Origin: Leptotrichia buccalis C-1013-b
GTDB taxonomy: Bacteria; Fusobacteriota; Fusobacteriia; Fusobacteriales; Leptotrichiaceae
NCBI RefSeq assembly: GCF_000023905.1
Contig: NC_013192.1
Span: 1 to 64,000 of the forward strand
Reading direction: 5' to 3'
Length of the DNA: 64,000 nucleotides
Below, piece by piece: positions 36,212 through 45,231 of the stretch (positions are counted from its first letter, which is position 1; the number at the start of each line of letters is the position of its first letter). A model generated the notes under the pieces. That model did not search any database. It was not told the DNA's origin and saw nothing but the letters and a program-made list of their open reading frames with translations. Both the position numbers and the translations under genes were made by a program.

Positions 36212-37457
36212 TTTTTCTCCCCTTTTTTATTTGCAAATCCATATCCACTAAAAATAAATCTCTATCGTCTTCTCCTAGAATATCTTTTATTTTACTGTAT
36301 TTTCGCTCAAATTCAGAACTTTCATAATTATCATTCTTAACCATTTCTCTTACTTGATTAAGAAGTTCATGGACACTAGGATTTCTATCTGTTTCAAGCC
36401 CCATTATATCTTCCAGTATTCTTTCCATAGTCTGTCCATACGAATTTCCAAAATTTTCTCCAGTTCTAACTTCCACAACACCATTCTTATTTTTTACTAG
36501 CAAAATTATACTTTCTTTCTCAACGCTCCCTAAAATATGCGGAGAATGTGTTGCTAAAATTATCTGATTATTCTTCCCAATTTTTTTATAAACATCAATA
36601 ATTTTTTGTTGCCACTTTGGATGTAATGAAAGTTCTGGTTCATCAATCATAATTATGGAATTTTCAGGCTCCAGCATTTTTATCGCCAAAGTTCGTAAAA
36701 ATAACTGCTTTTCCCCTGAAGAAAGTTCATTTATCCCAAATTTTTTTCCACTAGAATTAGTAAAAATCGGCATACTATTCTCATCTTTCGATATTTCTGA
36801 AAGTTTCACATCCAACTCCAAAATTTCAAAAATTCCATTAATTTCCTCAAAAACTTTTTTTCTAACTTGTCCCATTGTCAAATCTTCCTCTTCATTCGCA
36901 ACTTTAGAAATCCGAGTTGCAATATAAGATGGAATATCCTTAATTTCGTATGAATCTACGATATTAATAAAACTATATTCTTTTTTTAAATTTGTTTGAG
37001 CTTTTTTAATTTCTTCAAAATTAATCTCAGTTGGAACATAAATTATTTTGGGAAATATTTTTAATTTTCTAAAACTTCTGCTTATTATTTTTGAATTATA
37101 ATTTTGATTTTCTGTTTTATTGTGTCTGTAATCATAGTTATAAAATTTTATATTTTTCAAGCAATCTGTAAATTCAATATCCTTTTGTGCTTCTTTTTCA
37201 ACTTCTGTCAATCCTTCACTATTCATAAGACTTTCCAAAACTTCTCTTTCATTCTCTTCATAAAATAATTCCACATTAACAGCTTTGCTTCTAAACATTT
37301 CAAACCAATAACGAATACTTTCCAAAACTCTAGTTTTTCCACTCCCATTAATCCCAGCCAGAACTATCAAATCCAAAACTTTTCCTTCTGACTCAAAATT
37401 TATATCTAAATTTTCAAGTCCGTTATATTCTTCTATGTGAAGATTTTTTATTTTCAT
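36195..37457 (-). CDS. PtuA-like AAA/ABC-type ATPase of a Septu-like defence pair
   Basis: 420 residues. SMC/RecF-like ATPase pattern: opening IKNLHIEEYNGLENLDINF, Walker A LAGINGSGKTRVLE (about 33-46), signature LSSGEKQLFLRTLA (about 243-256), Walker B IIMIDEPELSLHPKWQQ (about 266-282) and switch His in ATHSPHIL (about 296-303). An ATPase of this kind overlapping an HNH gene is the layout of the Septu anti-phage system and of retron ATPase/HNH modules. No reverse transcriptase is nearby, so Septu-like is the better name. Assignment is by architecture. Confidence 0.8.
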   Translation of the reverse strand: MKIKNLHIEEYNGLENLDINFESEGKVLDLIVLAGINGSGKTRVLESIRYWFEMFRSKAVNVELFYEENEREVLESLMNSEGLTEVEKEAQKDIEFTDCLKNIKFYNYDYRHNKTENQNYNSKIISRSFRKLKIFPKIIYVPTEINFEEIKKAQTNLKKEYSFINIVDSYEIKDIPSYIATRISKVANEEEDLTMGQVRKKVFEEINGIFEILELDVKLSEISKDENSMPIFTNSSGKKFGINELSSGEKQLFLRTLAIKMLEPENSIIMIDEPELSLHPKWQQKIIDVYKKIGKNNQIILATHSPHILGSVEKESIILLVKNKNGVVEVRTGENFGNSYGQTMERILEDIMGLETDRNPSVHELLNQVREMVKNDNYESSEFERKYSKIKDILGEDDRDLFLVDMDLQIKKGRKNAESR

Positions 37458-37490
37458 TTGTGGTCACTCCTTTCTCATAAATTAAATTAT

Positions 37491-38714
37491 TTAAGTTTTC
37501 TCAATTATTTTAACTTCCTCCTCACTCAACCCATATAGCTCATAAACCATCCCATCAATCTCATTATCCGTCATTTCAATCTCATTTTTTACTTTCTCAG
37601 CCTCTTCTTTCTTCTCTACAAATATTTCTTCCCATTCTATTTCTTCTTTTAAGGATAATTTTATTTTCGCTTTTTTCAATTCTTTTATAAATTCTGAAAA
37701 GTCGAGTAAATACCAGTCTTGTAATTTTGTCGATAATTTTTCTAATTCAAATTTTCTAGTTAATAGTCTTTGGAATTTTTGGGATAATTCTTGAAGGTTT
37801 TTGTTTAAAAATAACATTTTATCAGCTTTTTCTGAAAATATTACTTCTATCTGTGGACTTAATTCAAACATAGGGATATTTTTTATTAAATCAGGAGTAA
37901 AGTTTATTCCGCCACCCATGCTAGAAGCTTCATAAGATTTTTTTATATAATAACTTACCAATTTTGAATTTAAAATACATAATCCACTTTTGTTATATTT
38001 ATTATTCTCGCTATACAGTATACTTGTAGATTTACCAGCTATGTACTCTATTTTTTCATCATAAAATACTTCAAAGAAATCTTTCACTTTCAAGATACTT
38101 GTATTTAATTTATTCACGATTTTAAATCCTTCAGAAGTAATAACACTAAGATTTTCTTTATCAACTATCTCCTCTTTATTAATAGTTCTTCTATTTTTCC
38201 CCTCTATGATTATTTTTTCTTTTGGATTTTTAGATAATATAAATACAACTGATGAAACATCAGCAGAATCAAAAACTTTTACATTAGTAAAATCATAAAT
38301 CGTTTCAAGATTATTTATTACTAGTTTTCTTATAGATTTTCCATATTCCATTGATAGCCATTTATTAGGAGTTATATAACTCATATAAGAATTTTTGTTA
38401 GATATTCTCAATGCTTTTTCAATAAATGGTACATATAAATCCCAATTTCCCGTTGCACTTTCATAATTTTTACTAATCCATTCTCGTTCTTTAGGAATAA
38501 ACTTTACCATACTTTCGGAATCTACATACGGCGGATTTCCAACCACAACATCAAATCCTGACAAGGGGTCTTGACCCCTTGTGGTATCAGTAAGATTTTG
38601 ATAAATTTTACTATTATTACTATTATTGAAGTTTTCATATGCCATATTATTATTTTTCGCTAAATTTTCTCTAGGGCGTGTCTGAAAACTATCGAAATGA
38701 TGAATTTTTAACAA
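37491..38714 (-). pseudogene. type IIG restriction-modification enzyme, 3' part after MITE insertion
   Basis: This frame opens with a TTG inside the MITE (38674-38824). Its first ~22 residues are therefore MITE-encoded. It then reads through an Asn-rich stretch and an in-frame palindrome (TTRGQDPLSG) into GFDVVVGNPPYV (about 51-62), the adenine-methylase catalytic motif IV. The remainder is the target-recognition and C-terminal part of an Eco57I-like enzyme (YGKSIRKLVINNL, SSMGGGINFTPDLIKNIPM, a Leu/Lys/Glu-rich helical end). It is the continuation of the gene that starts at 41249. Confidence 0.8.
38561..38582. repeat. palindromic repeat inside type IIG gene, copy a
   Basis: Perfect inverted repeat with 10-bp arms and a TT centre (ACAAGGGGTC / GACCCCTTGT). 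On the coding (minus) strand it encodes TRGQDPLS, directly before the GFDVVVGNPPY motif. Other copies: 39117-39136, 39441-39460, 41329-41346, 48018-48037, 63094-63113. Confidence 0.85.
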
Positions 38715-38824
38715 ATTTTTCCAAAATCAAAAATAATAAACACTGATTTTATCGTGATTTGTATAATTTATAAAATAAAAAAAACATTAAAAATAACATA
38801 GATTTCAAGTTTTCAGACACAGCC
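38674..38824. mobile_element. 151-bp MITE, copy A, inside the type IIG gene
   Basis: The ends are inverted: GGGCGTGTCTGAAAACT on the left and the complement of GGCTGTGTCTGAAAACT on the right (15 of 17 match). It is flanked on both sides by TA (38672-38673 and 38825-38826), consistent with TA target duplication. An almost identical 151-bp copy, inverted, lies at 50629-50779. It encodes no protein. It gives the upstream gene part its stop and the downstream part a new start. Confidence 0.85.
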
Positions 38825-39116
38825 TATATTGATTTAGTTTACGTGCTGTCAATGATTTTATTTTTTTTACAGTATTTTCAATATTATTTTCTTCAGATAT
38901 TATTAATAAGTGAATATGGTCTTGACATATATTGTATGCCAGTATCTTTAAATTATCATCTAATCTTATTTTTGCGATTACTTTAGTTATTAATAATTCT
39001 TCCTTTGAAGTTAATAGTTGAATATCGTTACTTTTGTTCACTTTATATTTTATCATACGCTCTGATATTCGGCTATTGTGTAATGCAGTGGTTATATGAT
39101 ATATTTTTATATTTGA

Positions 39117-39136
39117 CAAGGGGTCAAGACCCCTTG
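39117..39136. repeat. palindromic repeat inside type IIG gene, copy b (inverted centre)
   Basis: Same arms as the other copies, but the central dinucleotide is AA instead of TT on the plus strand. On the coding strand it therefore encodes RGLDPLS rather than RGQDPLS. It separates the two halves of the HUH/Y1-like insert. Confidence 0.85.
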
Positions 39137-39440
39137 CTTCAGACAGTGTCATTAAATTTTTTTTATCAATTATTTTTTCAGTTTTATTATTATGTAATTC
39201 ATGTCCTTGTACATTTTGAGGTTTTTTGATATTCGCTAAGGCTTTAGGTAATGGTATTACAATTTCTTTCTCAATAACTTTTTTTATTTCTTTGCAGTAT
39301 GGCTCAAGGTTATGTTTTTCTCGGTTATTATTAATATATTCCATTGTAGAAAATAACAATTCCTCTGAATATATTTCTTTTTTTCCATATTTTTGTGTCC
39401 AGACTTTTCTATCTTTTCCTTGTATTTTTTTTGTTTCTGA

Positions 39441-39460
39441 CAAGGGGTCTTGACCCCTTG
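39441..39460. repeat. palindromic repeat inside type IIG gene, copy c
   Basis: CAAGGGGTC / GACCCCTTG around TT. It encodes ARGQDPLS on the minus strand at the left border of the inserted segment, about 60 residues after the NIKCGNSLID motif region. Confidence 0.85.
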
Positions 39461-41278
39461 CAATTGCAGTATCAACGAAATTTTGATAATTTTTTGCTGT
39501 ATTAAACACTTGCGGAAACTCCTTTTCCCAGTTAAATGCTAATTCCCCCGCAATTTCAATATCATCAATTAATGAATTTCCACATTTTATATTGTTTTCA
39601 AGTGTTGCAAGTGTTTTATTTTTATCAGCAGTTTTTAGCCATAATGATAATTTGGTGATTTCTACACTTTCCTTATTCAAATCCACCCCAAAAATATTAT
39701 TTTGCAAGATTTCCTTTGTCGTATCGGAAAATAAATCTTTTGTTCCCGTCAAATCAAAAATTTTATCATTTAGATAATTGTTGTAATTTAATAAATATTC
39801 AAAAGCTGTGATTAAAAATGCTCCGCTTCCACAGGCAGGATCTACAATTTTTATATTTTTTACAGCCTCTCTGTATTTTGTCCAAAATTCTATATGCTTT
39901 TTATAATTTTTGCTGTAAATTCTTTCATCACTTTTTTTACTACTATATTTTATTTCAAAATCTGCTTCGGAAAGTTCAGGAAGTTTATCTTCGCCCAGCT
40001 CTTTTCGTTTGTCGTCAAGCCAGTTTTTTATCGAATTTTCTACAATGTATTTTGTTATATATTTTGGTGTGTAAAAAATACCGTCTTTTTTTCGTTTCCC
40101 TTTTTTCTTGTCAAATTCTTCCCCATTTAATTCTTTTTTTAAATCCTCTATATCGCTTATAGATTGCTCAAAAATATGCCCCAAGATATTTTCGTTCAGT
40201 TCAGAGTCAAAATCATATTCAGATATTTTTTTCATTTCTTCAAAAACTTCATTATCCACATAAAGACTCTCTAAAATATCGTCGTTTTTAAATAGCCCTC
40301 CATTAAAATGAGAAATATTTTCTCTCGGATTTCCTAAATTTATCCAATTGCAAAGCATTTTAAAAACTTCAAAAACATCTCCAAAGTTTTTACCTTTTTC
40401 TAAAGTCTTGTAAAAAATCTCGTTCGGAAGCAAGCCCTTGTCTTCACAAAAGCAGATAAACAGGAATCTGTCTAATAATTTTTGAACTTTTTCAATTATC
40501 GTATTTTCATTTACTGCGGGATTATTTTTTCGCATATTTTCAAAAATATGTAATCTAATAGCTTTATATTCATTATAAAATTTCTTCTCAATTTCAGCTT
40601 GATTTTTCTGGTACTCCTCAGAAAGTTCTATTGTTTTCGCTTTTTTCTTTTCAGTTCCTACCAAAGCATAAAATGAAAGAATATAAATAAATTTCTTAAA
40701 TTCCAAATCATCTTTTAACTTTTCAAGAAAAAATACTTGATATTCTGTCATATCATTTGCCCTGTAAAGCCGTATTTCCTTATAGTTTGAAACTATAACC
40801 CATTGACAGTTTTTTCCGTATTTTGGAGCATAATTAAAAGCCTGTTCTACAGGCGTTCTTGTATCGCCAGTTCTTTTCTGCCTTACATCTAGCGAAACTT
40901 TCGCACCTTTCAGTTCAATTACAGCCCTGACATCTTTTTTTCCATCTGCATCAAAAAATCCCAAAACTCCATCAGCCTTCTGCCCATCTAACTTTGTTTT
41001 AGTTTCTCTTTCCAAATTCCATTCATTTTTTCCATCCGATTTATTCACAGCCCTCAACACAGTTGTAAAAATATCGTATAAAAATTCTCCTTGAAACTCT
41101 TCTTCTTTCGATTTATCCAGAACACCGTTTTCAAGATTATTTATCCATTTATTTAGCACTTTTCTTCTTTCAGAAAAATTATGTTTACTTAAATCGATTT
41201 CTTCTTCAGCCTTTTTAGCCAATATTTTCTGATTAAATAAATTATTCACAGAATTTTTTCACTCCTTATGCTCTATAA

Positions 41279-41392
41279 TACTAACTCCCATAAAAAAAAC
41301 AGAAATTATATTTTATTTATTTGCTGACAAGGGGTCTTGACCCCTTACTCAAAATACTACATAATAAATCTGCTATTTAAATAGGACATAGT
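41279..41392. repeat. ~114-bp intergenic repeat with palindromic core
   Basis: The core AAGGGGTCTTGACCCCTT is at 41329-41346. The left flank (AGAAATTATATTTTATTTAT, 41301-41320) is shared with 47991-48010. The ends ACTAACTCCCAT and the complement of TAGGACATAGT are weakly inverted. It lies in the 420-bp gap between the type IIG start and the IS630 element; the rest of that gap (41393-41619) shows no gene. Confidence 0.65.
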
Positions 41393-41619
41393 GTAAATTA
41401 CTATATATCTACATTCTATTAACTTTTCCATTTTTTGTCAATTCAATTTAATAATAAGATTCTCAAACATTCTAATCAGTAAATTTATAACAAAATAAAA
41501 TAATAGGGAATATCTTATAAATCATAAGAATCCCCATTTGATATTCCTTCCCGTTTAAAGAATAAAAATCAAAAAATTCATGAAATTAAAGTCATTTTTT
41601 TTACGAGATTATGCGATTA

Positions 41620-42559
41620 TATAGTGAAACTTATACAAAACCAACCTAAAAATAGGGTATAATAACTTTATGGCATATGAAAAAGATTATAGGAAAAGAA
41701 TTTTAAATTTTTATTACGAAAATGGAAAAACAAAAACATTATTTCAGTTCAACATAAGTTCCAGCACATTGTACGGATGGATAAAACTTAAGAAGGAAAC
41801 AGGAGATCTTTCATCAAGAACACGGAAAAGAAAATTTAAGGTGCTTGATCCTGAAAAACTTGATGAATATATGAAAGAGCCAAAGAATGCAGATAAATAC
41901 ATCCGTGAAATAGCAAAAGATTTTGGCTGTGGAAAGGAGACAGTGAGAGTAGCACTGAAAAAATTAGGATACACAAGAAAAAAAACAGACAAAATACAGG
42001 GAGCAGGACGAGAAAAAAGTAAATAGATATTTAAAGAAATTATCAGAAGCAAGTTCAGGCAGAGAAATAATCTATATTGATGAAACAGGCTTTGACGAAT
42101 ATTACTACCGTGAATACGGCTGGAGTAAAAGAGGAATGTCTATTGAAAGGAAGAAAAGAGGATTAAGAATATTCAAGAATAAATCTGGTTGCTGGAAAAA
42201 TAGGGAATGCACTAATAGGAAGTATGATATACAGGGAAACAATGGAAAGTGAATTTTTTGAAGAATGGTTCAGGGAAATACTTTTAAGAGATATTGAAAA
42301 ATTAGGGAAGAGAGTTCTAATAGTGATGGATAATGCCAGATTTCATAGAAAGAATATATTAGAAAAGATAATTAAGGAAACGGGGCATTATCTATTATTT
42401 CTTCCGCCATATTCGCCGGATTTAAATCCAATAGAAAAATTATGGGCTAATATGAAGAAAAAATTAAAAGACATAGCCCATAATTTTAATACACTAGAAG
42501 AAGCAGTTACTTCTGTTTTATTTAATAAATTAGTTCAATTTTAAATAGGTTTTACTATA
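41620..42559 (+). mobile_element. IS630-family insertion sequence, broken
   Basis: Imperfect terminal inverted repeats: TATAGTGAAACTTAT at the left (41620-41634) and the complement of ATAGGTTTTACTATA at the right (42545-42559), 13 of 15 matching, beginning with the TA that IS630 elements duplicate. One transposase gene lies inside, in three frames. Confidence 0.8.
41670..42544 (+). pseudogene. IS630-family transposase, two frameshifts
   Basis: The N-terminal helix-turn-helix part (41670-42026) reads YRKRILNFYYENGKTKTLFQFNISSSTLYGW. A second frame from about 41995 gives VNRYLKKLSEASSGREIIYIDETGFDEYYYREYGW, holding the first catalytic Asp. A third frame from about 42175 gives VIMDNARFHRKN and LLFLPPYSPDLNPIEKLWANMKK, holding the DDE-motif Asp and Glu. 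All catalytic pieces survive but no single frame joins them. An A-run lies near the first break, but the shift required is not the usual -1 type, so decay is more likely than programmed frameshifting. Confidence 0.85.
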
Positions 42560-42716
42560 CAAAATAGAAAAGACAGGTTTTCTATTTTAAGAGAAAAGGA
42601 TCCTTGCTAAGTTTAGAGATCAAAAATCTCATTTTATTTTAATCTTTTACTGCTAATAATTACATAAGAATAGAAAATAAATAAAAAAATATGCATTTCC
42701 GGAGGTAAGAGAATAT

Positions 42717-43535
42717 ATGAAAATAAATGATTTAAATGAAAAATTTGAAGATTTTGAAAAAGAGAATATCAGCAGTGTATTTCAAGGATTGATGAAAATA
42801 ACAGGTATAGTCGTTTTAGCAGTTTTTCTTGTATTGTTTAAGAGAATGATATATATGCAATATTATCTTTCTTTTATAATGAAATTTAGGAGTACAGATG
42901 TAAAAGAAAAAATAACAATGCTAGCTGCAATATTTACATTATTTTCTCTTATTGTAATAATTGTATCAGCTATTATTTTTATAAAAATGATAAAAGACTA
43001 TTTTAATGAAAATAGTATGGAATTATCTCATAAAATAAAGTATTATGTAATAATTTTCATAGGAATTTTAATTATTATAAATTCAATTATTGGAACATCT
43101 GAAGTTCTTAAACAGATGAAACTCAACTTTACTTTCATTCAGAAAATAATGCTGTTTTTATTTTCCGGAATTCCTTCAGGAGTAATAGCAACATCAGCAA
43201 CTGCATTTTTTTCAGTAGTCTTTTTATTTTCAGTAAAAACATACGAAAAGAAATTGTATGAACACAGAATAATAGGAATAATTTATACTGCTATTGTTTC
43301 AATAATAGGATTATTAGGAATCAATTTTATAATGGAACTTTCTAACTTGTATAAAAATTACTCTTTTAAAGTGGGGCATGAATTTAAGCTTTTTATTCAT
43401 TTCTTAAAATTTGTGTTGAGGTATAAAAATTTATACATTGAGATATTTAATATGTATTTCTGTGTAAATTTATTTGTAATAATATTTTTGGGAATTTTGC
43501 TGATTTTTGCTAAAAAAAATAGAGAGGGTGAATAA
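42717..43535 (+). CDS. six-helix integral membrane protein, function unknown
   Basis: 272 residues. Predicted helices lie at about 24-46, 62-90, 103-128, 138-172, 180-205 and 240-265, with no signal peptide and no recognised motif. CGGAGG precedes the ATG. The solute-binding lipoprotein gene starts 2 bp after its stop (GTGAATAAAATG), so they are very probably cotranscribed and may work together. It lacks the EAA loop of ABC permeases, so it is not an obvious transporter subunit. Confidence 0.6.
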   Translation: MKINDLNEKFEDFEKENISSVFQGLMKITGIVVLAVFLVLFKRMIYMQYYLSFIMKFRSTDVKEKITMLAAIFTLFSLIVIIVSAIIFIKMIKDYFNENSMELSHKIKYYVIIFIGILIIINSIIGTSEVLKQMKLNFTFIQKIMLFLFSGIPSGVIATSATAFFSVVFLFSVKTYEKKLYEHRIIGIIYTAIVSIIGLLGINFIMELSNLYKNYSFKVGHEFKLFIHFLKFVLRYKNLYIEIFNMYFCVNLFVIIFLGILLIFAKKNREGE

Positions 43536-43536
43536 A

Positions 43537-45231
43537 ATGAAAAAAATGTATACAATTTTTATATTATTATTAGGAGTATTCAATTTATCATGTTCTGAAA
43601 GTAAGACAGGAACATATTCTGAAAATAAGACAGAAAAAAATATATTTAATACAATTGTGGACACAATTAGTGGGGCTAAATTTGAATATAATGTTGCTGA
43701 AAGTACTCCTGATACTTTTAATTTAGTACATCTGTTTCTTCCTGAATCTTACGATGCTCAGCTGCTTAATGATAAACACCCTGAAAATATCAGAAATTAT
43801 GAAGCTGCCGATATTTTTGACCTTTTATTTGAAGGACTTGTCAGAATTGATGAAAATGGGAAAATAGTTCCTGGACTGGCAGAGAAATGGGAAACAGGCA
43901 AGGATAAAACCAAGTGGACTTTTCATCTGAGAAAAGGATTGAAATATTCTGACGGAACTCCTATAAAAGCTGAAGATTTTAAAACTGCATTGTTGAGAAT
44001 GCTGAATCCTGAAATAATATCTCCGAATACGGATGTCCTTTTTCTTATAAAGAACGGCAGAGAATTTTATGAAGGAAAGGTAAAAGCCGAAAATGTAGGG
44101 ATAAAAATATTGGATAATAATGAAACTATTGAACTGGAACTAACCAAGCCGATAGGATATTTTGATATGTTAATGACAAAAGTAGAATTTTCACCTTTAA
44201 ATCAGGAATTTTTTGGGAAATTGGGAGAAAAATACGGAAAAATACCTGAAAATATTTTATATTCAGGACCTTATATCATAAAAAGTATAGGAAAAAGAAA
44301 ATTATTATTGGAAAAAAATAAAAATTACTGGAACGGTAACAGTATAAAAATGAATAAAATCAATGTTTATGGCGGTTTATGGGACGGAGACGACTATAAA
44401 AGAATTGCTGAAAGTAAAGGAATAGATGCAACTGTTGTATATTCTCAATTCTTTTCAAGAACCAAGCTCAAAAATGACATGAAAGAAACACAGAGATTAT
44501 CTACAGGTTCTTCTCATTATTATGTTTTCAATACTAAAGTAAAAGCATTAAGTAATCCTAAGGTCAGAAAGGCTATAGATGCTGTAATGGCAGGAGAAAC
44601 AAGGAAAGAATACGGATTTGTTCCGGAATACATCAGTATTAATGGAAAAAATTTCTCTGCTTTAGCTGCAAAAAATGGAAAAACTGAAAGTGAGAGTTAT
44701 CATTACAAAAATATAAAAGAATTATTAGATGAGGGATTAAAAGAATTAGGAATAAATAAAATGCCTGTTTTAAATATTGTCATTAAAGAAAATTCCATTG
44801 ACGGGTTCTCAGAAAATTTAAAAAAACATCTTGGAATAGATGTCGAAGTTACAAGAATGTCTTATAAGGACTTAATTTTAAAATCAAGAAAAAAAGATTT
44901 TGATATAATTGAAAATGAAATTTTGTTAGGATTTAATGACCCGATACTTTACCTTGAAAGATTTGTATCAGACAGTCCTTATAATTACGGTTCTTATTCT
45001 AATTCTGAATATGATAAACTTATAAAAATTGCCTCTGAAACAAAAGATATTAACATCAGAACGGATGCTCTAATCAAAGCTGAAAATATATATGAGAAAG
45101 AAAATCCTGCAGCAAAAATGGGCTACGGTGAAATTACTCATATTATTCTTGAAAGACCGGGAATAAAAGAACTGAAATTAGTTCCTTATGGCGGGATTTT
45201 ATATTTAAGAAATGTTAATAAAGCTAAATAG
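43537..45231 (+). CDS. orphan solute-binding lipoprotein (SBP family 5)
   Basis: 564 residues from ATG 43537 (GAGAGGG upstream). A lipoprotein signal ends in GVFNLSCSE. The family-5 pattern is present: DLLFEGLVRIDENGKIVPGLAEKWE, WTFHLRKGLKYSDGTPIKAEDFKTALLRML (about 128-157) and YSGPYIIKSIGKRKLLLEKNKNYWNGN. It resembles oligopeptide- or nickel-binding proteins. No permease or ATPase genes adjoin it; it may use the transporters encoded elsewhere. The ligand is unknown. Confidence 0.85.
   Translation: MKKMYTIFILLLGVFNLSCSESKTGTYSENKTEKNIFNTIVDTISGAKFEYNVAESTPDTFNLVHLFLPESYDAQLLNDKHPENIRNYEAADIFDLLFEGLVRIDENGKIVPGLAEKWETGKDKTKWTFHLRKGLKYSDGTPIKAEDFKTALLRMLNPEIISPNTDVLFLIKNGREFYEGKVKAENVGIKILDNNETIELELTKPIGYFDMLMTKVEFSPLNQEFFGKLGEKYGKIPENILYSGPYIIKSIGKRKLLLEKNKNYWNGNSIKMNKINVYGGLWDGDDYKRIAESKGIDATVVYSQFFSRTKLKNDMKETQRLSTGSSHYYVFNTKVKALSNPKVRKAIDAVMAGETRKEYGFVPEYISINGKNFSALAAKNGKTESESYHYKNIKELLDEGLKELGINKMPVLNIVIKENSIDGFSENLKKHLGIDVEVTRMSYKDLILKSRKKDFDIIENEILLGFNDPILYLERFVSDSPYNYGSYSNSEYDKLIKIASETKDINIRTDALIKAENIYEKENPAAKMGYGEITHIILERPGIKELKLVPYGGILYLRNVNKAK

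Larger units (their letters stand above)
38805..41249 (-). pseudogene. type IIG restriction-modification enzyme, 5' part with HUH/Y1-like insert
   Basis: 814 residues before a stop inside the MITE. The N-terminal nuclease part has EFLYDIFTTVL and AVIELKGAKVSLD (about 106-118, ExK). Methylase motif I is DPACGSGAFLITAFEYLL (about 468-485), followed by FGVDLNKESVEITKLSLWL and NIKCGNSLID. After FNWEKEFPQVF come 200 unexpected residues. An in-frame palindrome ARGQDPLS leads to a segment KVWTQKYGKK...STMEYINNNREKHNLEP, like the C-terminal half of a REP-associated (Y1) transposase. A second palindrome (ARGLDPLS) follows, then YHITTALHNSRISERM...NICQDHIHLLI (HxH near 778), like the N-terminal half. 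The halves are therefore in swapped order. Confidence 0.75.

Noticed and set aside
36655-36927. 90-residue plus-strand ORF inside the PtuA-like gene
   Set aside because: Antisense of the Walker B region; the minus-strand protein has all ATPase motifs, so this is a shadow.
38561-39460. The repeated palindromes as a CRISPR array
   Set aside because: Spacing is irregular (hundreds of bases), the repeat is a perfect palindrome that also occurs singly elsewhere, and no cas genes are present.
39005-40162. Several plus-strand ORFs of 60-114 residues inside the type IIG gene
   Set aside because: They are antisense shadows rich in Phe, Ile and Leu, without ribosome-binding sites, opposite a gene with clear methylase motifs.
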